In this document: one piece after another, positions 1 to 7,042 of the stretch | How the letters are laid out: each line of letters begins with the position of its first letter | How positions within the stretch are numbered: the stretch's first letter is position 1 | Origin: JAQBGV01 sp032128395 | GTDB lineage: Bacteria > Planctomycetota > UBA8108 > UBA1146 | DNA: 55,966 bases | Assembly: GCA_032128395.1 (NCBI GenBank) | Contig: JAQBGV010000113.1 | Coordinates: 1 to 55,966, forward strand | Direction of reading: 5' to 3' | Position numbers and translations under genes: made by a program | Notes under the pieces: model-generated | Told to the model about the DNA's origin: nothing | What the model saw: the letters and a program-made list of their open reading frames with translations, nothing else | Database searches by the model: none

Positions 1-141
1 GACGCTGTGCTGGTCTGTCTCGAGGTCGTGAGCCGGCCGGCGGCGGGGGGGTCACAACCCGTCGCCCCGAGGAGCCGTATGTGAACAGCACAAGTACGGT
101 TCTGTGGGAGGCGCCCGGGGCAACCCGGGCGCCTACCCGAC
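1..141 (+). mobile_element. 3' end of a group II intron (domains V and VI), truncated at the window edge
   Basis: Positions 72-102 fold as group II domain V. GAGCCGTA (72-79) pairs with TACGGTTC (95-102), the AGC triad sits at 73-75, a two-base AG bulge lies at 93-94, and a short upper helix TGTG/CACA closes the loop. Domain VI follows: an 11-bp perfect stem (109-119 with 124-134) has a GCAA tetraloop (120-123), A135 is unpaired like a branch-point adenosine, and GGG (106-108) pairs with CCC (136-138). An AY-type 3' end falls at 140-141. Group II introns self-splice and move by target-primed reverse transcription. The maturase is outside the window and I see no clear reading frame for it in 1-71. 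The upper helix of domain V is shorter than usual, so the exact fold is provisional. Positions 142-200 are the 3' exon, where I see no gene. Confidence 0.72.
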
Positions 142-200
142 GGCGGCGCCCCGCAACGCGGCAGGCGGTGCCTCATCGGAGCCCGGGCCTACAAGAGACA

Positions 201-428
201 CTATCTTCTGGCGATCCAGTAGAGCGGCGGCGCCGCGCCCTGCAGCGGGTTCTTGGTCAGGCCGCACCACGCGGGGATGTCCTCGGGCGCTCCCGGATCT
301 GTCGCCCGGAGCTTCAGGATCTGCCCCGTCCCCAGCTCCATGAGCCTCGCCCGCAGCTCGAGGACGAGATCTCCGCACCCCATGTCGCCGGCATCCCATT
401 CGGCGTCGTGTTCGGTCGGCGTGCTCAT
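201..428 (-). CDS. TusA-like sulfur-carrier protein
   Basis: The 75-residue protein has the layout of the TusA/SirA family: an N-terminal D..(D/G)MGCG segment where TusA has its CPxP motif, a central helix ending GTGQILKL, then a 'TDPGAPEDIPAWC' stretch matching the conserved TDPxAxxDIxxWC motif, and a terminal aromatic strand 'LYWIARR'. Classical TusA accepts persulfide on the first Cys of CPxP. Here that site reads MGCGD, so one Cys is present but the prolines are not, and Cys in the PAWC motif is also kept. It is the last gene of an overlapping three-gene operon (4-bp overlap with the Zn-ribbon gene). Role in sulfur transfer is inferred from family; a redox or regulatory role is possible. 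No clear Rho-independent terminator is visible downstream. Confidence 0.72.
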   Translation of the reverse strand: MSTPTEHDAEWDAGDMGCGDLVLELRARLMELGTGQILKLRATDPGAPEDIPAWCGLTKNPLQGAAPPLYWIARR

Positions 429-757
429 CCCGTTCCTCCTTCGATCCTGATCTCACCCTCGTGGTCTCCACACCACTCCCAGGTCGCGCGGAAGCACGGA
501 ACGCGGTCGACGTACCCCCTCATGCGCTCGAGGAACGCGGCGGGTTCCTCACCGTGTTCCTCGGCGAGACAACGGTGACAGCACGGCTCATCCTGAAAGC
601 CGAGAACGACGCTCTCGACCACTTCCTGTCCGACGATGAGCGCGCCGCAACGAGGGCACGCGGTTCCTACTCGCACCTCCACGCGGGAGAGGATCGAGAG
701 AGCGCGCTCGCGTTCGATCTCGCTCTCGAAAGGGTATCGGCGGAGAAACTCCTTCAT
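425..757 (-). CDS. Small zinc-ribbon-like protein of unknown function
   Basis: A 110-residue soluble protein with two CxxC knuckles (Cys34/Cys37 and Cys60/Cys63, plus Cys59) spaced as in a treble-clef or zinc ribbon, followed by a helical segment and a conserved-looking 'CFRATWEWC' stretch. I do not recognise a named family. The start overlaps the stop of the EboE-like gene by 4 bp (ATGA) and its end overlaps the TusA-like gene by 4 bp, so the three are translationally coupled. The context suggests a metal- or sulfur-handling accessory to the TusA-like carrier. Function is not assignable from sequence alone. Confidence 0.7.
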   Translation of the reverse strand: MKEFLRRYPFESEIERERALSILSRVEVRVGTACPRCGALIVGQEVVESVVLGFQDEPCCHRCLAEEHGEEPAAFLERMRGYVDRVPCFRATWEWCGDHEGEIRIEGGTG

Positions 758-1977
758 GGCGTCTTCTGCCCGATCTCACCCAGCACCCACTTGAACTCTC
801 CGACGATGCCGTCGACCAGGGATCGGTCCCCGGCCTTCCCCGTGAAGTATGGCCAGGTGTAGGTCTCGATGACGAGGTGCGGGGGTTTCGGGTGTCCGAG
901 CGCATATTGAAGTGCCGCTCCGGTCTCGGCCCTCGTGGTGCGTAGCCTCCCCAGTCGAGCACGCGAGAGCGGGACGTGGAAGTGCACTCGGAGTTCGTCG
1001 AGTTCCGAGAGCGTCGAATCGTCGATCCGGGCGAGGTCAGGGAGATCCGCGGTGCGCCAGAGAGAGCCGTCGCGTCGCCGCCCGACCACCTGATGGAGGT
1101 AGCGCGGCTCACGAAGCCCGAGGAGCTCCTCCATCGCGTCTTCATCGCGCGCGGGGCTCCTGAGCGACAACGCGTTCGTCAGGTGCAGTTTCGCGATCCG
1201 AAATCCCGCCCGCTCGTACGTCTTCCACTCTTTCACGGGGTCTCGGAACATCACCGCGGCGTGGCAGATGTCCAAATTCACCGCGAATCGCCCGAGCAGG
1301 GTCTTCTCGACGCGCTTCCTCTGGATGTCGAGTTCCCGCGGAAGGAGCTCCTGCGCTTGAGGGAGGAGCGCCTCGGTGAGGAATTGGGTCAGATCCTCGG
1401 CGACTTCGAAAGTGGTGTCCGGCTCCGCCTCGACCGCGAGCACGATCGACACCCCTCGCTCTCGCTCCAAGCGCTCGAGGTGGACGATCGTGCGCAGGTA
1501 GTTCCGCGCCATTCCCTGACGCCGGGTGTCGCTGTGCCCGGTGGGGCGATACGCGCCGCCGAGGGTCGAGATCGTCGCGGTCTCTCCCTCTGGGAGGAGA
1601 TCGGCGAGCTGGGTCGCGATGCGGTTGGTCACGTCTGCGCGGCGATGATGAGCCCAGCTCGGCAGGTAGACCTGCTCCTTGACGCGACGGGCGTGAAAGT
1701 CCTTCAGCGGGTACGCGTTGATGCTGAAGGGGAAGAGTTCGCGAGCTGCGAGTAAGTCCGCGAGCTCTGCGCGCGCCGAGGCGCGGGCGAGGTCACGCGA
1801 GAGTCCCTCCCCGATGTGCGGAACGATCCCGAAGAGCTGATCGGGAGCGACCCGCTCGGAGACGGGGATCGTGAAGCGTGCGAGCGATGCACGCAGTTCG
1901 GTGAGGCTCGCCGCTGGGTGCGCGTTCATCTCGTATCCGAGACGCAGCTCCGGACGGCGCGGTCGGCGGATGATCAT
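754..1977 (-). CDS. EboE-like xylose-isomerase-type TIM-barrel protein
   Basis: The 407-residue protein begins near 'LGYEMNAHP' and ends 'IETYTWPYF', which I recognise as the start and end motifs of the EboE family (metabolite traffic protein EboE; usual forms are YCTNVHP and ETYTW.VLP). The family has a sugar-phosphate isomerase/epimerase-like TIM barrel. Interior motifs fit metal-binding barrel strands: 'VNLDICHAAVMF', 'IAKLHLTNA' and 'VHFHVPL'. In characterised ebo clusters EboE works with EboA-F and a UbiA-type prenyltransferase in exporting lipid-linked precursors to the periplasm. None of those partners is visible here; the gene leads an operon with a Zn-ribbon and a TusA-like gene. The first ATG is at 1977, and a start nearer residue 16 (MNAHP) cannot be excluded. 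Confidence 0.72.
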   Translation of the reverse strand: MIIRRPRRPELRLGYEMNAHPAASLTELRASLARFTIPVSERVAPDQLFGIVPHIGEGLSRDLARASARAELADLLAARELFPFSINAYPLKDFHARRVKEQVYLPSWAHHRRADVTNRIATQLADLLPEGETATISTLGGAYRPTGHSDTRRQGMARNYLRTIVHLERLERERGVSIVLAVEAEPDTTFEVAEDLTQFLTEALLPQAQELLPRELDIQRKRVEKTLLGRFAVNLDICHAAVMFRDPVKEWKTYERAGFRIAKLHLTNALSLRSPARDEDAMEELLGLREPRYLHQVVGRRRDGSLWRTADLPDLARIDDSTLSELDELRVHFHVPLSRARLGRLRTTRAETGAALQYALGHPKPPHLVIETYTWPYFTGKAGDRSLVDGIVGEFKWVLGEIGQKTP

Positions 1978-1996
1978 CGGGGGGTGGCTCGGGGAG

Positions 1997-2800
1997 CTAC
2001 CGCGGAGTCTGAGGGTAGCTGAGCGTTCCTCCGATGCCCTCGACGTTCGCCGTCGCGTGATCGATTCGGATCAGCTTCACATCCCCTTGGACGTTCTGGA
2101 CGGTGACGGGGGTCGGATTGTCGGAAGCGGTCACGTTCCCGGAGACGTGACGGATCGTCAACTTGCCGTTCTCGTCCAGCACTTCGATGTCACCGGTGAT
2201 CCCCTGGATCTCCAGATCACCGCGCCCGTCGACCACCTGGATTCGCCCACTGGAATCGGTGATCGAGGCGGAAACCCCCTGAGTGGTCAGCTCGACTCCT
2301 CCGCGGCACTCCGCGATGGTGACCGCCCCCAGCTGACTCTGCACCCGCACCCCGTTGCTGAGCGTGCGGACATCGATGTCGCCGTCGGTGTCATCGATCA
2401 CGACCCGAACGGTCGAAGGGACCCGCAAGACGAGATCGAGGGCGTACTCCTGCCCCTTGCGGGCGAGGCGTGGTTCGAGGATCCGGATCTCGGGGTTCTC
2501 GGTGTTCTCGGAGCGGACATCGAGGGAGATCTCGCCGGCGATCCGCCGGGCTTCGTCGATCGTCTCGGCGAGTGCGATGAGCACCCCATCGAGCTCGATC
2601 GAGCGGCGGCCCTCTTCCCCGATCACCTTCAAGCTTCCCGATCCGGTCTTGAGCGTGAGAGTCTTCACACCCGTCGCATCGATCGAGTGCTCATAGTTCT
2701 TCGAGAACTGGGAGAGCTGATTTCCACCCCCGGGCAGCTGACAGGAGGCGAGGCAGAGGAGCATCGCGGTCGCCCCGAGGGCGAGAATACAGCGCGGCAT
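1997..2800 (-). CDS. DUF4097-type beta-strand-repeat lipoprotein
   Basis: The 267-residue protein starts at 2800 with an AGAAAGGA ribosome site about 8 bases upstream; the open frame extends much further 5' but has no gene-like start there. The first 21 residues form a lipoprotein signal (MPRC..., hydrophobic stretch, lipobox LASC with the lipidated Cys followed by QLPGGG). The mature part is a series of short parallel beta-strand turns such as 'GDIDVRTLSNGV', 'GDLEIQGITGDIEVLDENG' and 'GNVTASDNPTPV', typical of the DUF4097/DUF4098 beta-helix family sometimes called putative adhesins. It is divergent from the MoxR operon, with 171 bp between starts, and lies 19 bp upstream of the EboE-like gene, so it may head that operon. 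Function is unknown; an anchored envelope protein is likely. Confidence 0.8.
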   Translation of the reverse strand: MPRCILALGATAMLLCLASCQLPGGGNQLSQFSKNYEHSIDATGVKTLTLKTGSGSLKVIGEEGRRSIELDGVLIALAETIDEARRIAGEISLDVRSENTENPEIRILEPRLARKGQEYALDLVLRVPSTVRVVIDDTDGDIDVRTLSNGVRVQSQLGAVTIAECRGGVELTTQGVSASITDSSGRIQVVDGRGDLEIQGITGDIEVLDENGKLTIRHVSGNVTASDNPTPVTVQNVQGDVKLIRIDHATANVEGIGGTLSYPQTPR

Positions 2801-2971
2801 TTGGGATTCCTTTCTGGGAGAGCGAGCCGAGCAGTATAAGGCGAGGGGCTCTCCAGGGGGAAGACCGGGTGGGCACTTCGTACCGAAGGGGCGGGGTTTC
2901 CCCTCCAAGCGGGTCGCCGCTGTCGATACGATATCTCCGCCACCCGGTCGATCGGAAGGGAAACACGTTCG

Positions 2972-3982
2972 ATGCCCGATCTCGAGGCGCGTCTCGGGGA
3001 GTTCCGCGAGGAGTTTCGCCGGGTGCGCGAGGAGGTGGCGAAGATCCTGGTCGGCCAGGACGAGGTCGTCCTCCACACCCTGGTCGCCCTCTTCGCCGGG
3101 GGACACTGCCTGCTCGAGGGCGTTCCCGGACTCGGGAAGACCCTGCTCGTGCGAACCCTCGCGCGGGTCCTCGAACTCGAATACTCGCGGATCCAGTTCA
3201 CACCCGATCTGATGCCCGCGGACATCATCGGTACCCGTCTCGTCGTCGAGAACGAGGCCGGGAGCCGCCGCTTCGAATTCCAGCGCGGGCCGATCTTCGG
3301 GCAGATCATCCTCGCTGACGAGGTGAACCGCGCCACCCCGAAAACGCAGTCCGCACTGCTCGAGGCGATGCAGGAGCATGAGGTGACGGTCGGGCGGGTG
3401 AGCCACAAGCTCGAGGAGCCCTTCCTGGTGATGGCCACCCAGAATCCACTCGAGATGGACGGCACCTACCCGCTTCCCGAGGCGCAGCTCGACCGATTCA
3501 TGTTCAAGGTGAACGTCCCCTTCCCGACCCGGGAAGAGCTGGCCCAGGTGCTCGCGCGCACCACCGACGCCTACGATGCCGAACTCTCGAAGGTGCTCGA
3601 CGGCACGAAGATCATCGAGATCCAACAACTGGTGCGGCAGATCGTCGTCGCCCCGCACGTGCGCGACTACGCGGTGCGGGTACTGCTCGCGACGCACCCC
3701 GATCAGCCAGGATCGCCCGAGCCGGTCCGCCGGTACGTGCGCTACGGGGCGAGCCCTCGCGGCGTGCAGGCGATGTTGCTCGGGGCGAAGATCCTCGCCG
3801 CACTCGATGGTCGCTACAATATCGGCTTCGATGATCTCCGGCGCATCGCACCCCCGGCGCTCCGCCACCGCATGCTGCTGAATTTCGAGGGGGAGGCCGA
3901 GGGGCAGTCCCCGGACGTGATCCTCAGGACGATCCTCGCCGAAGTCCCCGAGCTGGCGGCCGACGCCTCGCTCGCGTCCTGA
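2972..3982 (+). CDS. MoxR-family AAA+ ATPase
   Basis: The 336-residue protein carries all MoxR landmarks: 'ILVGQDEVV' near residue 26, Walker A GVPGLGKT, Walker B 'IILADEVNRA', sensor-1 'MATQNPLE', the 'YPLPEAQLDRF' arginine-finger segment, and sensor-2 'GASPRGVQAML' before a C-terminal lid. MoxR ATPases act as chaperones that mature or insert cofactors into partner proteins, almost always encoded with DUF58 and VWA proteins, as here (gaps of 18 and 13 bp). It is the first gene of the operon and divergent from the DUF4097 lipoprotein. The target of the complex is unknown; related loci are linked to envelope stress or respiratory-enzyme maturation. Confidence 0.93.
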   Translation: MPDLEARLGEFREEFRRVREEVAKILVGQDEVVLHTLVALFAGGHCLLEGVPGLGKTLLVRTLARVLELEYSRIQFTPDLMPADIIGTRLVVENEAGSRRFEFQRGPIFGQIILADEVNRATPKTQSALLEAMQEHEVTVGRVSHKLEEPFLVMATQNPLEMDGTYPLPEAQLDRFMFKVNVPFPTREELAQVLARTTDAYDAELSKVLDGTKIIEIQQLVRQIVVAPHVRDYAVRVLLATHPDQPGSPEPVRRYVRYGASPRGVQAMLLGAKILAALDGRYNIGFDDLRRIAPPALRHRMLLNFEGEAEGQSPDVILRTILAEVPELAADASLAS

Positions 3983-4000
3983 GTCGCTCCCCGAACGACG

Positions 4001-4930
4001 GTGATCGAAGTGGCCGAATCATCCGCGATCCCCGGTGCCCGTCCCCGTGCCACCGATCCCCTCCTCGACAAGGAGTTCATGGCGCGCCTCGAGCGATTGT
4101 CGTTGATCTCGCGGGCGACGATCACCGGGAAGATCCGCGGTGAGCGCCGCTCCAGGCGGCGCGGGTTCTCGACCGAGTTCGCCGATCACCGCGACTACGT
4201 CCCCGGGGATGACATCCGCTACATCGACTGGAACATCTACGGCCGCCTCGACCGGCTCTTCATCAAGCTCTTCGAGGAGGAGGAGGACCTGACGGTCTGT
4301 CTGCTCGTCGACTGCTCGCGTTCGATGGCACACGGAGAGCCGGAGAAGTTCCGCTACGCCCGCCAGGTCGCCGCCGCGCTCGCCTACATCGCACTCGGCA
4401 CCGAGGACCGGGTCGGGGTCTACCCCTTCGACCTCACCCTGCGGGCCCCCTTCCGACCGGTCCGGGGGCGGCGGAATGCGCTCCGGTTGATCTCGTGGCT
4501 CGGCGCGCTCGAGGCGCAGTCGGAGACCGGACTCCTCGAGTCGATGACCGCATTCGCTTCCGCCTCGCCGAAGCGTGGGATGGTGATCCTGATCAGCGAC
4601 CTCCTCGATCCATCGGGATACACCGATGCGCTGCGGGCGATCGCGGGGCGGCGGACCGACGTCCACCTGATCCACCTGCTCTCCCCGGACGAGATCGAGC
4701 CGACGATCGCCGGAGACCTCCGTCTGGTCGATTGCGAGGACGGCGCCTCTATCGAAGTGTCGGTGGGTGGGGCGATCCTCGAGAGTTATCGCCGCACCGT
4801 CGAGGAATTCCGGGCCGGCATTCGCGAGACATGTGCACGCTTCGACATTCAGGCGATCTTCACCTCGACCGGCACTCCCTTCGACCAGCTCGTGCTCGGC
4901 TACCTCCGTTCACGTCGACTGATCGGATGA
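4001..4930 (+). CDS. DUF58 domain protein (VWA-like, MoxR partner)
   Basis: The 309-residue protein has the DUF58 signature 'RRRGFSTEFADHRDYVPGDDIRYIDWNIYGR' region (residues about 49-80), in which the 'RxYxPGDDxRxIDW' core is diagnostic, followed by a VWA-like fold with a MIDAS-type DCSRS motif. The start is GTG at 4001, 18 bp after the MoxR stop. DUF58 proteins are the usual second member of MoxR operons and are thought to bridge the ATPase to membrane VWA proteins. No transmembrane segment is seen, so it is probably cytosolic or peripheral. Confidence 0.92.
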   Translation: MIEVAESSAIPGARPRATDPLLDKEFMARLERLSLISRATITGKIRGERRSRRRGFSTEFADHRDYVPGDDIRYIDWNIYGRLDRLFIKLFEEEEDLTVCLLVDCSRSMAHGEPEKFRYARQVAAALAYIALGTEDRVGVYPFDLTLRAPFRPVRGRRNALRLISWLGALEAQSETGLLESMTAFASASPKRGMVILISDLLDPSGYTDALRAIAGRRTDVHLIHLLSPDEIEPTIAGDLRLVDCEDGASIEVSVGGAILESYRRTVEEFRAGIRETCARFDIQAIFTSTGTPFDQLVLGYLRSRRLIG

Positions 4931-4943
4931 GGGGGGCGAAGCG

Positions 4944-6851
4944 ATGAGCTGGCTCGCTCCCGGTATGGCCTGGTTCGCGCTGTTGATCCCCGCCGTGCTC
5001 ATCCTGTGGTTCCTCAAGATGAAGCGGCGCGATCACGAAGTCTCGAGCACGCTCCTCTGGGCGAAAGTGCTCGAGGACAAGCGAGTGAACTCGCCGTTCC
5101 AGAGATTTCGAAGGAGTATCCTCCTGCTCTTGCAACTGCTGGTGATCGCACTCCTCACCGCCGCACTCGCGCAGCCCGAGAAGCAGGGGGAACGGGTCGC
5201 AGGGCGGGTTCACCTGTTGCTCGTCGATGTCTCTGCGAGTATGGGAGTGGAGGACGGGGGCGGGGTGCGCCTCGACCAGGCGAAGACGCTCGCGCGTCAG
5301 CGGGTCGACCGGATGGGGCAAGGCGAGAGCGCCGTCGTGATCGCGTTCGACCGCGGCGCGAAGGCGGTCACCCCGGTCACCGAGGACCGATCGGTGCTGA
5401 AGCGGGCCATCGACCGACTCGAGCCCGGAAATTCGGCGACCCGGATCGGGCCTGCGATGGATCTGGCGCTCGGTATCGCGGAACGGCAAGCGGACGCGGT
5501 CGCGGTGATCTACTCCGATGGCAATTTCGGATCGTGGGAGGGGAAGCAAATCCCACTGCCCCTCGAATACGAGCCGGTCGGTGACTCCGCGGAGAACGCC
5601 GGCGTGACCGCGCTCTCGGCACGCCCCGAGTTCGGAGCGGAGGGCGCGCTCCGCATCTTCGTCGAGGTTCGAAACCCGGGTCCGAAGCCTGCGCCGGGGA
5701 CGCTCACCCTCTCCCTCGGAGGAAAACCGGTGCGCGTGGCGGAGCAGGAGGGGATCGAGCCGGGAGGACGTTGGCCGCACACCTTCGAGATCGCGGGGGG
5801 CGGCAGTGGCGCCGGTGAGATCCTCGCGGTGCTCTGGGAGCCGAAGGGGACCGACCGACTCGCGGCCGATGACCGCGCATGGATCGTCGTCGAGCCGCCG
5901 CCGACTGTCCGAGTCTGGCAGATCGGCCCACCGAATTTCGCGCTCGACGATGCGATCACGGTGCTTCCGCACGTCAGCGTGGAGACCTTCTCCGCAAGTG
6001 AAGCGAAGGAGCGCCTCGAGTCGGCGGGAGTCGAACTCCCCGACGTGATGATCTGGGATCGCAGTGCCCCCGATGCCCTCCCGAACGGTCCCGCGCACCT
6101 CTTTCTCGGTGCGCTGCCCCCCGGAGTGTGGGACCCGGAACCTGCCCTCACCCCGCGCCCGCCGATCATCAGCTGGGACCGCGATCATCCGCTGAACCGG
6201 TTCGTCAGCTACGCCTCGCTCGACGGAGAGATTCCCGAAGGGTGGGTGCTCCCCGACATTCCGCACAGTCGCGCGCTCCTCGATTCTCGGGGGGGGGCGC
6301 TGATCCGCACCTTTCGTCACGAGGGGAGCGAGGGGCTCGTCGTCGCCTTCGACCCGATGCGCACCCGCTGGCCGATTCGGCCGACCTTCCCGTTCTTCCT
6401 CCAGGCGGCCCTCGTACATCTCGTGCGTCACGCCGAGACCACCGAAGGGGTCCGCCCCGGCGATCTGATCGCGATCGAGGGGAGCTCGGAGGTCGAGGAG
6501 TTCAGGATCACGGACCCTGCGGGGAACACCCAGAAGATCGAGCCGACCGACGACGGCTGGCTCCGCTTCACCGAAACCGACCTACTCGGCCTCTACACGA
6601 TCACCTGGACCGACCCGGCCGCCCTCGACGAGGGAGGGGCACCCATCGAGAAGAAGCGCATCGTGCCGGTGAGCCTTCTCTCCCTTGAGGAGTCGACGAT
6701 CGAGCCGGAGAAGTCGATCTCGATCGCCGGGGGTGAGTTGACCGGGGAGACCGCGAATCGAGCGCTCGTCCATCGCGTCTTCTGGCCGTACCTCCTCGCG
6801 TTCGGTTGCCTCTTGCTGATGGCGGAGTGGTTCTTCTATCACCGGCGGTGA
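4944..6851 (+). CDS. BatA-type membrane protein with VWA domain
   Basis: The 635-residue protein starts with the BatA N-terminal domain: one membrane helix near residues 8-25, the 'KRRDHEVSSTLLW' stretch, and a second helix near 53-72. A VWA domain follows with a MIDAS motif DVSAS. The middle (roughly residues 200-570) is beta-rich and periplasmic-looking, and a final helix lies near 610-630 before a short 'YHRR' tail. It is the third gene of the MoxR/DUF58 operon. In Bacteroides-type bat operons further batB/C/D genes follow; here they do not, and the next gene is an unrelated peptidase after 191 bp. It probably presents a VWA adhesion or assembly module at the cytoplasmic membrane. Confidence 0.88.
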   Translation: MSWLAPGMAWFALLIPAVLILWFLKMKRRDHEVSSTLLWAKVLEDKRVNSPFQRFRRSILLLLQLLVIALLTAALAQPEKQGERVAGRVHLLLVDVSASMGVEDGGGVRLDQAKTLARQRVDRMGQGESAVVIAFDRGAKAVTPVTEDRSVLKRAIDRLEPGNSATRIGPAMDLALGIAERQADAVAVIYSDGNFGSWEGKQIPLPLEYEPVGDSAENAGVTALSARPEFGAEGALRIFVEVRNPGPKPAPGTLTLSLGGKPVRVAEQEGIEPGGRWPHTFEIAGGGSGAGEILAVLWEPKGTDRLAADDRAWIVVEPPPTVRVWQIGPPNFALDDAITVLPHVSVETFSASEAKERLESAGVELPDVMIWDRSAPDALPNGPAHLFLGALPPGVWDPEPALTPRPPIISWDRDHPLNRFVSYASLDGEIPEGWVLPDIPHSRALLDSRGGALIRTFRHEGSEGLVVAFDPMRTRWPIRPTFPFFLQAALVHLVRHAETTEGVRPGDLIAIEGSSEVEEFRITDPAGNTQKIEPTDDGWLRFTETDLLGLYTITWTDPAALDEGGAPIEKKRIVPVSLLSLEESTIEPEKSISIAGGELTGETANRALVHRVFWPYLLAFGCLLLMAEWFFYHRR

Positions 6852-6955
6852 GCTCCGCGACCCCGCCGGCCCCCAACAGCACCTTGACTCCCGGTCGTAC
6901 TGAGGCATGGTCTCTCGTGGGAAGTGATCTCGCCCACGGCGCAGGCACTCCGTAC

Positions 6956-7015
6956 GGATACTCTCAGTACGGGCACTCTCAGTACGGGCACCCACAGCAC
7001 GGGCACCCACAGTAC
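6956..7015. repeat. Four tandem copies of a 15-bp unit upstream of the S9 peptidase gene
   Basis: Units at 6956-6970, 6971-6985, 6986-7000 and 7001-7015 follow the pattern GGGCAC(T/C)C(T/A)CAGTAC with a few substitutions. They end 27 bp before the peptidase ATG at 7043. If read in the peptidase frame they would encode YGHSQ/YGHPQ pentapeptides, but the strong ribosome site (GGAGGTGA at 7031-7038) and the signal peptide after 7043 argue that they are untranslated. They may be a slippage-prone minisatellite or a protein-binding array. Confidence 0.85.
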
Positions 7016-7042
7016 GGGCGATTCGATCCGGGAGGTGAACTC

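Noticed and set aside
2801..3868. N-terminal extension of the DUF4097 lipoprotein frame
   Set aside because: The extension is antisense to MoxR; the lipoprotein signal and ribosome site define the start at 2800.
6806..7042. N-terminal extension of the S9 peptidase from ATG 6806
   Set aside because: It would overlap the BatA gene end and place the minisatellite before the signal peptide; GGAGGTGA and the signal peptide support 7043.
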